From positions 372,001-436,000 of the forward strand of contig NZ_FWPT01000005.1 in assembly GCF_900174585.1 (NCBI RefSeq): DNA of 64,000 nt. Reading direction: 5' to 3'. The stretch comes from Parendozoicomonas haliclonae. Its GTDB lineage: Bacteria; Pseudomonadota; Gammaproteobacteria; Pseudomonadales; Endozoicomonadaceae. Shown piece after piece: positions 40,070 to 47,994 of this stretch (position 1 is the stretch's first letter; every line of letters starts with the position of its first letter). A program made the translations under genes and the position numbers. Under the pieces are notes generated by a model. It made no database searches, had not been told where the DNA came from, and saw nothing but the letters and a program-made list of their open reading frames with translations.

Positions 40070-40699
40070 TTATTGGCTTTGATAGCGGATCGCCTGCTCG
40101 GTCAGCATAGCGATCAACGACTCAGCGCTATAGTGAGTCATGGAAACAAACCTGTCGAGGCGCTCATTCAAATCAGTGACCGCGGCAGGAATCTGCTTCC
40201 AGAGAAGACAGATATGGGCTCTGGCATTATCTCCCAGTCCCGCTCCGTTCAAACGGAAGACTTTTTCAGCATTAAGATAATCAAAGCGTGATCTGACAGC
40301 TGCCAGACTCAACACCGGTTGCGGGCTCACATAGGGCGAGGTGGAAATCAGGTTTTGCAGGTCGGCATTGGTATAATTCATCGGCAACGCCAGCAGTTGC
40401 AGCCGATGCCGCACACCGTAATCCGTTCGTTCTGAGCCCTTCAAGCCATTCTGTAACAGGTAGGTTGCCACAGCTGCCTGTGTGCTTCGCTCAGTGAGAG
40501 GAACCTGTTTGCAGGCATTCAAAAGCTGCAGGGTTTCTTCTGGCGTCCAGCGGACACTGGTTTTCGTCGCAGACGGTGTAACCTCTGTCTGACCAGCAAC
40601 AGCCTTTACTGCATCTTGCACATAAGATTCCACCGGTCCACGGCTTGCGCTGTTCACTGCCGTACCACTAGCCCCTGCTCCATCCACTTTGCCGTTCAT
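40070..40699 (-). CDS. Hypothetical protein with a SANT/Myb-like segment
   Basis: A 209-residue protein of unknown function. The first 48 residues are low-complexity (Ala, Gly, Ser, Val). Residues 50-103 read VRWTPEETLQLLNACKQV, then RSTQAAVATYLL, then RTDYGVRHRLQLL. This matches the general SANT/Myb three-helix pattern (W-T-x-E-E...; third helix with R-T-x-x-x-V-x-x-R). The rest is helical. AGGG precedes the ATG by 4 bases. It converges on roxA with a 6-base gap and is divergent from the heme-oxygenase-like pair. The SANT similarity is by eye only. Confidence 0.65.
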   Translation of the reverse strand: MNGKVDGAGASGTAVNSASRGPVESYVQDAVKAVAGQTEVTPSATKTSVRWTPEETLQLLNACKQVPLTERSTQAAVATYLLQNGLKGSERTDYGVRHRLQLLALPMNYTNADLQNLISTSPYVSPQPVLSLAAVRSRFDYLNAEKVFRLNGAGLGDNARAHICLLWKQIPAAVTDLNERLDRFVSMTHYSAESLIAMLTEQAIRYQSQ

Positions 40700-40851
40700 A
40701 ACACCCTACTACCGTGATTTATCCATTAACGGCATTAAGACTCATGCAGCGCGAAGGAGTTCAAGCAATAGAATCTCTAACCATTCTGTTACAAACACTA
40801 TTGGTAAATCTGGTCATATTTATTGTTGATAAACACAGTAGAAGCCAGAGC

Positions 40852-41742
40852 ATGAACTTTCCCAATCCTAATGGAGCATTTGCACCCTTCGCTTTTGCGT
40901 TTAATCTGCCACATGCCAATAACAACAATTCAGATCCAGAACCTCCAGTGGAGAGCCTTGGGGCACTGTCGCTCTCAGAAAACAGTGACGCTGGAACATT
41001 TCGTCCTGTTCAAGATATTGACAGAAGAAACTGGACTGTTTCTGTGCATGATCAACCCTTTGAATCTCTACCAACTTTTCGCCAGGCCATTAGAAGAGTG
41101 GAGCATCTGCATCCCCGAATTATCGATTCGCCATTTATCAATAAAATGAAACACAGGGCCATATCTAATTACGAAGTCATGCAGTTTATGATGGCTAGAA
41201 AAGAGCTGTATGCAATTGCGGAACAGGAGCCTCTGTTAGATAGGCTTGGGGGCGATTATGGCATTGATCAGCCCATCCTTTGGAGATGCCTCCCACGCAC
41301 TTGTGTTGCTTCTGAGGATATTCAACGACTCAGGCAAATAACACCGGACTGCCAGCTGAAACCCTATTTACAAGAAGTCATTACCGGATATCGGAGAAGC
41401 TTCGAGACCATCAAGGGTATCCCCGTTTTGGTCATGGCTCATTACTTCGTTCTTTATGGCGCTCAACTGGTAGGTGGTCACCCTATGAAAATGCTGTTCT
41501 CAATAAACGAGTCGGTAAAATTTGTTCAATCATTCAATATATTTTGGGAAAGAACAGGGATCGACCAGCCAACGGCGCTGGAGCATATATCGCTGCTGGT
41601 TGACCGCGTGGTTGCTGATCATGAAGCAATCTATCGTGTAAGCATTAAGGAAAGATTCTTTCAGGAGGTTGAACAAACCTACAAGACCTATATTGGCCTG
41701 TTTGAAGGCGCCTCCGACCTTAACGACAATACCAGCCACTAA
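40852..41742 (+). CDS. Heme-oxygenase-fold protein, copy 1
   Basis: A 296-residue protein. Residues 1-70 are low complexity (Asn, Pro, Glu, Ser). From about 75 on, the order matches heme oxygenases: HPRIIDSPFINKM, where H87 is eight residues before F95 as in the proximal-His motif HTxAExxxF; a helix EVMQFMMARKELYAIAEQEP; then AHYFVLYGAQLVGG (196-209), which lines up with AHAYTRYLGDLSGG; and a last helix YKTYIGLFEGA like AFLLNIQLFEEL. The catalytic Gly-Asp of HO (G139, D140) is Ala204-Gln205 here, so enzyme activity may be altered or lost. The frame is open from 40714, but the ATG at 40852 sits in a context shared with copy 2. Confidence 0.72.
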   Translation: MNFPNPNGAFAPFAFAFNLPHANNNNSDPEPPVESLGALSLSENSDAGTFRPVQDIDRRNWTVSVHDQPFESLPTFRQAIRRVEHLHPRIIDSPFINKMKHRAISNYEVMQFMMARKELYAIAEQEPLLDRLGGDYGIDQPILWRCLPRTCVASEDIQRLRQITPDCQLKPYLQEVITGYRRSFETIKGIPVLVMAHYFVLYGAQLVGGHPMKMLFSINESVKFVQSFNIFWERTGIDQPTALEHISLLVDRVVADHEAIYRVSIKERFFQEVEQTYKTYIGLFEGASDLNDNTSH

Positions 41743-41882
41743 CTGATTGCGTTATTCCGGGTTACAGCCGAAGCTATTAAGACCCACCAACGCCACGACA
41801 GATCCCCCTATGATTCTGCCGCATAACTTTATTGGAGTGTTTGGTCGTATTTATTAATGACAAACAATGGGAGAGCCAGAAC

Positions 41883-42761
41883 ATGAACACGAGTCGCCTT
41901 GGAAGCTCCCATTCCTACGATTTTATGTTTTTAATTCCTCCATCCGTTACGAGTTCTGAATCTGAACCAGGATCGGATGGTGGTGCAGGCGGGGCTACAT
42001 CATTATCGGAAAACCATGACACGCCACCGTTTCACCCTCTTCCAGATAGCGATAGAACTGACTGGACACTTTCTGTCGCGAATAGGCCAGTTCATGCACT
42101 GCCAACTTTTCGCAAGGTTTTGAAAGATGTGGAGCCTATGACATCCCGTATCGTCAATTCGCTGTTTATCAAAAGACTGGAAAAAAGAACCCTTCTTCCT
42201 TGTGAAGTGATGCAGTTTATGATGGCCAGAAAAGAGCTGTTCGAGATTGTTGAGCAGGCGCCTCTGCTGGAGAGACTGGGGAGCAATTATGGCGCAGATC
42301 AGCCCAGGCTTTGGTCATGCCTTCCGCGAGGCCACGCTGTTTCTGAAGACATTCAACAACTCAGGGAAATAACGCCGGACTGCCAACTGGAACCCATGTT
42401 ACGAGGAGGGATTGACGAATATCGCAGGAGATTTGAAAAAGTTAAGGGTTGTCCTGTTTTGATCATGGCCCATTACTTCTGTCTCTATGGTGCTGAACTG
42501 GTCGGCGGCCCAAAAATTGAGCGGCAGTTACATGAGTACGAGCAACTGAAAAATTTGCAATCGCTCAGTCTATCTTGGGAAAAAGCAGGGATCGATCAAC
42601 CCAGAGCGCTGGAGCATATATCGCTGCTGGTCGACCGCATCGTTTATGAACACGATGCTAAACATGGAGGATCTATTTTTGATTCTTTCAGCGTGGAGTT
42701 TCAAACAGTCTACAACATCTATATTGGACTGTTTGAATGGTCCACTATACCAGCGCCCTAG
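41883..42761 (+). CDS. Heme-oxygenase-fold protein, copy 2 (no proximal His)
   Basis: A 292-residue paralog of the gene at 40852, in tandem 140 bases downstream. The two share long blocks (CEVMQFMMARKEL, DQPxLWxCLPR, DCQLxPxLxxxIxxYRRxFE, PVLxMAHYFxLYGAxLVGG, ALEHISLLVDR) and the same residue numbering. The position of the presumed proximal heme ligand (H87 in copy 1) is Thr87, and the catalytic Asp position is Glu205 (GAELVGG). The N-terminal 70 residues are again low complexity and differ strongly. The start ATG 41883 lies in a conserved upstream context. It probably arose by gene duplication followed by loss of heme binding; function unknown. Confidence 0.72.
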   Translation: MNTSRLGSSHSYDFMFLIPPSVTSSESEPGSDGGAGGATSLSENHDTPPFHPLPDSDRTDWTLSVANRPVHALPTFRKVLKDVEPMTSRIVNSLFIKRLEKRTLLPCEVMQFMMARKELFEIVEQAPLLERLGSNYGADQPRLWSCLPRGHAVSEDIQQLREITPDCQLEPMLRGGIDEYRRRFEKVKGCPVLIMAHYFCLYGAELVGGPKIERQLHEYEQLKNLQSLSLSWEKAGIDQPRALEHISLLVDRIVYEHDAKHGGSIFDSFSVEFQTVYNIYIGLFEWSTIPAP

Positions 42762-42811
42762 CCCAACTATACGTTTCTCTATCCCATGTTATCCGCAATA
42801 ACATAACGCAC

Positions 42812-42838
42812 TGGCTCCCACGCTCAGCGTGGGAGCCA
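42812..42838. repeat. Perfect hairpin repeat, REP-like
   Basis: TGGCTCCCACGCT-c-AGCGTGGGAGCCA between the convergent HO-like copy 2 and glcB. It is related to the CCCACG/CGTGG element at 28892-28976 and could also terminate transcription from both sides, though without a U-tract. Confidence 0.7.
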
Positions 42839-42856
42839 GACACAAACACCTATGAC

Positions 42857-45037
42857 TTAACAGCCATATTTGGCCTTGGCTTCCCGACGACGGGCATGCA
42901 AAACCGGCTCGGTGTAGCCATTAGGCTGCTCGGTTCCCTTGATCACAAGATCAAGGGCAGCCTGGAACGCTACGCTGTCGTCGAAGTTTGGCGACATAGC
43001 ACGATACAGCGGATCGCTTTCATTCTGACGATCCACAACCGCTGCCATCCGCTGCAGGGTTTCCATCACCTGCTCTTCGGAACAGATACCATGACGCAGC
43101 CAGTTGGCAATATGCTGGCTGGAGATCCGCAGCGTTGCACGGTCTTCCATCAGACCCACATCATTGATATCCGGCACCTTGGAGCAACCAACGCCCTGGT
43201 CAATCCAGCGCACCACATAACCGAGAATGCCCTGGGCATTGTTATCCAGTTCGTTCTGGATATCGTCAGCTGTCAGCGCACTACGCTCGGCTTCGGTCAG
43301 CAGTGGCAGGGTCAGGATATCATCCAGACTGGCCAGTTCACGGCTGGCAAGCTCGTCCTGACGGGCAGCAACATTGATCTTGTGGTAGTGCAGCGCGTGC
43401 AGGGTCGCAGCCGTCGGTGAAGGAACCCAGGCGGTATTGGCACCGGCCAGAGGATGACCAATCTTGGCATCCATCATATCAGCCATATTGTCCGGTACCG
43501 GCCACATGCCCTTACCAATCTGTGCGCGACCTTTCAGACCAGCCGCCAGACCAGTATCGACGTTCCAATCCTCATAGGCCTTGATCCAGGCCGCCTGCTT
43601 CATTGGGCCCTTACGAACCACTGCTCCGGCTTCCATAGAGGTGTGGATTTCATCACCGGTACGATCCAGGAACCCGGTATTGATGAATACAACCCGCTCA
43701 CGGGCTTCAGCAATACAGGCTTTCAGGTTAACTGTGGTGCGACGCTCCTCATCCATAATGCCCATCTTCAGGGTGTTACGGGTCAGGCCGAGCGCATCTT
43801 CGACACGGTTAAACAGAGTATTGGCAAAGGCGACTTCTTCCGGGCCATGCATCTTCGGCTTAACGATATACACGCTGCCCTGACGGGAGTTGCTGTTTAC
43901 GCCCTTGCGGTTCAGATCATGAATAGCAATCAAAGAAGTGATCATGCCATCCATAATACCTTCCGGCACTTCCCGGCCTTCACTGTCCAGAATCGCTTCA
44001 TTGGTCATCAGATGGCCTACGTTGCGGACAAACAGAAGACTGCGGCCTGGCAGAGTTAGCTCAGAGCCATCGGCAACTGCATAGGAACGGTCAGGGTTCA
44101 AAGTACGAACAAAGCTCTTGCCGCCCTTCTCAACAGCTTCCTGCAGATCGCCCTTCATCAAACCCAGCCAGTTGCGATAGACGACAGTCTTATCTTCAGC
44201 ATCTACGGCGGCAATGGAATCTTCGCAATCCATAATCGCAGTCAGCGCTGATTCCACCAGCAGATCTTTTACCCCGGCAGGGTCATCCTTGCCGATTGCA
44301 CTTTCAGGATCGATCTGAACTTCAATATGCAAGCCATTGTTTTTCAAGAGAATAGCTTCAGGTGACTCAGGGTTGCCACGGTAGCCAACAAACTTCTCCG
44401 GCTGGGACAGACCCACCTCAATACCTTCCGCAAGCTTGACCGCCAGCTGGCCTTCTTTCACGGTGTAGGCGACAGCATCAGTATGGTCACCAGCCGCCAG
44501 AGGTGCGGATTCATTCAGAACTTCCCGGGCATAAGCAATAACCTTGGCGCCACGTACCGGGTTATAAGCACGCCCTTTCTCTGCACCGGCCGCTTCGGAA
44601 ATCACATCGGTGCCGTACAGTGCATCATAAAGGGAACCCCAGCGCGCATTGGCGGCGTTCAGGGCGTAACGGGCATTCATCACCGGTACAACCAGCTGTG
44701 GGCCAGCAATGGTCGCGACTTCGGCATCGACATTCTCGGTGGTGATTTTAAAGTCTTCGGCCTGGGGCAGCAGGTAACCAATCTCCTGCAGGAAGGCTTT
44801 ATAAGCTGCGGGATCGTGAGCTTTATTCTGCTGATGATAGCAGTCTATCTGTGCCTGCAGCTGGTCACGTTTGGCCAGCAGCTGGCGGTTAACCGGGGCG
44901 AGATCGTTGACGATGGCCTCGAATGCGGACCAGAAAGCCTGTGGTGAAACACCAGTGCCCGGTGCGATTTCGTTGTTCACCAGATTGTAGAGCACACTGG
45001 CAACCTGCAGTGAACCTACCTGAGTACGGTCTGTCAT
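42857..45037 (-). CDS. glcB: Malate synthase G
   Basis: Condenses glyoxylate and acetyl-CoA to malate, the second step of the glyoxylate shunt. At 726 residues it is the G isoform (E. coli GlcB 723), longer than AceB. Characteristic stretches: [14 protein letters not shown] in the Mg2+ site, [30 protein letters not shown] (catalytic Arg region), and [20 protein letters not shown]. The ATG at 45037 begins [13 protein letters not shown]. It is divergent from aceA across 441 bases; no glcDEF genes are nearby, so it serves acetyl-CoA use rather than glycolate. Confidence 0.98.
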   Translation of the reverse strand: MTDRTQVGSLQVASVLYNLVNNEIAPGTGVSPQAFWSAFEAIVNDLAPVNRQLLAKRDQLQAQIDCYHQQNKAHDPAAYKAFLQEIGYLLPQAEDFKITTENVDAEVATIAGPQLVVPVMNARYALNAANARWGSLYDALYGTDVISEAAGAEKGRAYNPVRGAKVIAYAREVLNESAPLAAGDHTDAVAYTVKEGQLAVKLAEGIEVGLSQPEKFVGYRGNPESPEAILLKNNGLHIEVQIDPESAIGKDDPAGVKDLLVESALTAIMDCEDSIAAVDAEDKTVVYRNWLGLMKGDLQEAVEKGGKSFVRTLNPDRSYAVADGSELTLPGRSLLFVRNVGHLMTNEAILDSEGREVPEGIMDGMITSLIAIHDLNRKGVNSNSRQGSVYIVKPKMHGPEEVAFANTLFNRVEDALGLTRNTLKMGIMDEERRTTVNLKACIAEARERVVFINTGFLDRTGDEIHTSMEAGAVVRKGPMKQAAWIKAYEDWNVDTGLAAGLKGRAQIGKGMWPVPDNMADMMDAKIGHPLAGANTAWVPSPTAATLHALHYHKINVAARQDELASRELASLDDILTLPLLTEAERSALTADDIQNELDNNAQGILGYVVRWIDQGVGCSKVPDINDVGLMEDRATLRISSQHIANWLRHGICSEEQVMETLQRMAAVVDRQNESDPLYRAMSPNFDDSVAFQAALDLVIKGTEQPNGYTEPVLHARRREAKAKYGC

Positions 45038-45478
45038 GGTCTTATCTCACCCTTTTTATCAATAACACAGTTCTCAATGACTCCGGTCATCCCGAGATGC
45101 TCGTCCATGAGACTCTGATCTTTGCGCAGAAAAAATGCCTGAAAAAATCGGCAACGCCAACCCCCAACCCTAAGGAAAACATTGTCCTGCGACAGCGTTT
45201 CATGCTGAGAAACGCCGTAACCGTAAGGTTTTTCTCATGTTATTAATAAGCTCCGCCGGACTATTCACCAGATAAATACCTGATATAAAACAAGGTCATT
45301 TCCCCGTTACATACCGATTACATAGAATGAGCTCACCGAATCGAGACCGCTTCGGACAAGCAGAGTAGATGACCGTCACGGATAGAGAATACGAATTATA
45401 AAAATTCTTCATTCCCAGCGTGCCGTGCCTTCTGCCACCGTGCGAGAGATCGCCACAAGAACGAAAGGACAACCGATC
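45038..45478. other. Divergent control region glcB-aceA
   Basis: 441 bases without a gene. They contain a possible aceA -10 (TAGAAT at 45323-45328) with only a weak -35 (TTCCCC, 17 bases upstream), and another AT-rich block TATAAA at 45284-45289. Both shunt genes are probably controlled from here. I see no clear operator palindrome. Confidence 0.5.
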
Positions 45479-47074
45479 ATGTCAACTTATCTGCAAGACA
45501 TCGACGCCGTTGCTTCTCTGAAAGCGACGAAAGGGTCAGCCTGGGACGCCATCAACCCGGAATCTGCTGCACGTATGCGTGCCCAGAACAAGTTCAAGAC
45601 CGGTCTTGATATCGCCAAGTACACTGCCGGCATCATGCGTCGCGACATGGCCGAGTTCGACAAGGACAAGACCAAGTACACCCAGTCCCTGGGTTGCTGG
45701 CACGGTTTCGTAGGTCAGCAGAAGCTGATCTCCATCAAGAAGCACTTCGGCACCACTGAGCGCAAGTACCTGTACCTGTCCGGCTGGATGGTTGCTGCCC
45801 TGCGTTCCGACTTCGGCCCGCTGCCGGATCAGTCCATGCACGAAAAGACAGCCGTCGCCAGCCTGGTCGAAGAGCTGTACACCTTCCTGCGTCAGGCGGA
45901 TGCCCGTGAACTGGGCGGTCTGTTCCGTGCGCTGGACAAGGCCCGTGAAGCTGGCGATACCGCTCAGGAAAAAGAGATCCAGAGCCAGATCGACAACCAC
46001 GAAACTCACATTGTACCTATCGTTGCTGATATCGATGCCGGCTTCGGTAACGCTGAAGCCACTTACCTGATGGCCAAGCAGATGATCGAAGCGGGCGCTT
46101 GTGCCCTGCAGATCGAAAACCAGGTTGCGGATGAGAAGCAGTGTGGCCACCAGGACGGTAAAGTAACCGTTCCTCATAACGACTTCCACGCCAAGCTGCG
46201 CGCTCTGCGTTACGCATTCCTGGAACTGGGTGTTGATGACGGTGTTATCGTTGCCCGTACTGACTCCGAAGGCGCTGGCCTGACCAAGGAAATCGCGGTA
46301 GTTAAAGAGCCAGGCGACCAGGGTGATGTTTACAACTCCTACCTGGACGTTGAAGAAGTTGCTCCGGAAGACACCAAAGAAGGTGATGTTCTGATCAGCC
46401 GTAACGGCAAGCTGGTTCGTCCTAAGCGTCTGCCTTCCGGTCTGTACCAGTTCCGTCAGGGCACTGGCCATGAGCGTTGCGTATTCGACTGCATCGAAGC
46501 CATCAACGCCGGCGCCGACCTGCTGTGGATCGAGACTGCTGTTCCTACCGTGCACGAAATCAAGGGCATGATGGACGACGTTCGTAAAGTTCACCCGGAT
46601 GCCAAGCTGGTTTACAACAACAGCCCATCCTTCAACTGGACTCTGAACTTCCGTCAGCAGACTTACGATGCCTGGGCCGCTGAAGGCAAGGACGTATCCG
46701 CTTACGATCGCGCCAACCTGATGTCTGCCGAATACGACGATTCCGAGCTGTCCGCTGCTGCTGATGCTCGCATCAACACCTTCCAGGCTGATACTGCCCG
46801 TGAAGCGAACGTATTCCATCACCTGATCACTCTGCCGACTTATCACACTACCGCCCTGTCTGTAGACAACCTGGCGAAAGAGTACTTCGGTGAAAAGGCA
46901 ATGCTGGGTTATGTTGAAGGCGTTCAGCGTAAGGAAATCCGTCAGGGTATTGCCTGCGTTAAGCACCAGAACATGGCTGGTTCCGATATGGGTGACGACC
47001 ACAAAGAATACTTTGCTGGTGAGAACGCTCTGAAGGCCGGCGGTGCCAAGAACACTTCCAACCAGTTCAGCTAA
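45479..47074 (+). CDS. aceA: Isocitrate lyase (long, Pseudomonas-type)
   Basis: Splits isocitrate to glyoxylate and succinate, the first step of the glyoxylate shunt. At 531 residues it has the length of Pseudomonas isocitrate lyase, about 100 residues longer than E. coli AceA because of an insertion in the middle. The catalytic Cys is C222 in DEKQCGHQDGKVTVPH; IVARTDSEGAG and YNNSPSFNW complete the active site. The frame opens at 45425, but AAAGGA nine bases before ATG 45479 and the MSTYLQDID start fix it. Codon use is strongly biased, as in highly expressed genes. A strong terminator follows. Confidence 0.98.
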   Translation: MSTYLQDIDAVASLKATKGSAWDAINPESAARMRAQNKFKTGLDIAKYTAGIMRRDMAEFDKDKTKYTQSLGCWHGFVGQQKLISIKKHFGTTERKYLYLSGWMVAALRSDFGPLPDQSMHEKTAVASLVEELYTFLRQADARELGGLFRALDKAREAGDTAQEKEIQSQIDNHETHIVPIVADIDAGFGNAEATYLMAKQMIEAGACALQIENQVADEKQCGHQDGKVTVPHNDFHAKLRALRYAFLELGVDDGVIVARTDSEGAGLTKEIAVVKEPGDQGDVYNSYLDVEEVAPEDTKEGDVLISRNGKLVRPKRLPSGLYQFRQGTGHERCVFDCIEAINAGADLLWIETAVPTVHEIKGMMDDVRKVHPDAKLVYNNSPSFNWTLNFRQQTYDAWAAEGKDVSAYDRANLMSAEYDDSELSAAADARINTFQADTAREANVFHHLITLPTYHTTALSVDNLAKEYFGEKAMLGYVEGVQRKEIRQGIACVKHQNMAGSDMGDDHKEYFAGENALKAGGAKNTSNQFS

Positions 47075-47097
47075 TCCGCTGAATTGACCGGAAGTTA

Positions 47098-47127
47098 GAA
47101 AAAGGCGACCCTCGGGTCGCCTTTTTT
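47098..47127 (+). terminator. Intrinsic terminator of aceA
   Basis: AAAAAGGCGACC-ctcg-GGTCGCCTTTTTT directly after aceA. Confidence 0.92.
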
Positions 47128-47204
47128 ATCCCTGTCCGGATAAAATACTGTCCCATAAAATCAGCACATAAAGTTAATAAACAGAAGTTCAGAGCGAGAG
47201 AATA

Positions 47205-47777
47205 ATGAGCGCTGCCCTTTTACAAGCCCCATCTTCCCTGCAGGACGCGAAAGACCTTCTGACCGACCAGGGTTTTGCCACCAGCACGATCTGGTATCAC
47301 GGCACCTCCTCTGCCCTGCTGCCTTCCATTCTGAAACAGGGGCTGAAGCGCTCCGGCGACAAGGCCATGAACCAGATGGCCAAACAGACCATGGCCACCA
47401 TCGGCAATACCTTTACCGAAACAGTGGAGCCGGTATTTCTCACCCAGAGCAAAGAGATTGCCTTTTATTGGGCACAACAGACCGTTCGCAATCGCAGTGT
47501 ACGCTTTGAAGGTGATGAGCAGCCGATCGTTCTGGCTGTTAGCCTGCCGGATGACGAGGCCGCCAAGGTAAGACCGGATGTGGGTGCTGCCAGCCTGCTG
47601 ATGGTGAAAGACGGGGAATCTTATCTGGCATTTATTGCCGGCCTTTATGATCAGGCCGGAGCGACCGTACCTGAAGTCAATGTGATGAAAGCCGACCGGA
47701 TGGATTACCTCAATAAGCTGGGCATGGCTTATTACGACAATGATATTCCTGCGCAATATCTAACGGCTATCTCCTGA
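47205..47777 (+). CDS. ADP-ribosyltransferase-fold protein of unknown function
   Basis: A 190-residue protein without a signal peptide. WYHGTSSALLPSILKQGLKR (30-49) followed by PVFLTQSKEIAFYWA (76-90) has the pattern seen in the ART/PARP/KptA superfamily: H-G-T-(S/T), a helix ending in G-L, then a strand (V-x-L-T) and a helix with Tyr or Trp-Ala. H32 would bind NAD. A third conserved acidic residue could be in GESYLAFIAGLYDQ, but I cannot place it surely. Possible roles: protein or nucleic-acid ADP-ribosylation, toxin or effector. No antitoxin-like partner is adjacent. It follows aceA but has its own upstream region. Confidence 0.65.
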   Translation: MSAALLQAPSSLQDAKDLLTDQGFATSTIWYHGTSSALLPSILKQGLKRSGDKAMNQMAKQTMATIGNTFTETVEPVFLTQSKEIAFYWAQQTVRNRSVRFEGDEQPIVLAVSLPDDEAAKVRPDVGAASLLMVKDGESYLAFIAGLYDQAGATVPEVNVMKADRMDYLNKLGMAYYDNDIPAQYLTAIS

Positions 47778-47994
47778 CTGGTAGCTCCTTATTTATGGCC
47801 GTGGCAGGTTGGCTGCCATGGCCCTGCTCTACCTCTGAATCTCCACTCCCAAACGCCTCACCATCTCTAAGACTTTGGTCGTATTGCCATCATTTTCAGT
47901 GTGACTTAGCCCGCACTTTTGTTTCCTTCCAGTGAACTTTAGTTAGAGATACTGTCAAAGCTAGGTGTGATCTTACCGGAAAAAGGAGTTTCCC

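Noticed and set aside
45536-47002. 488-residue minus-strand frame opposite aceA
   Set aside because: It is a shadow of the strongly codon-biased aceA gene. It has no ribosome-binding site and no motif.
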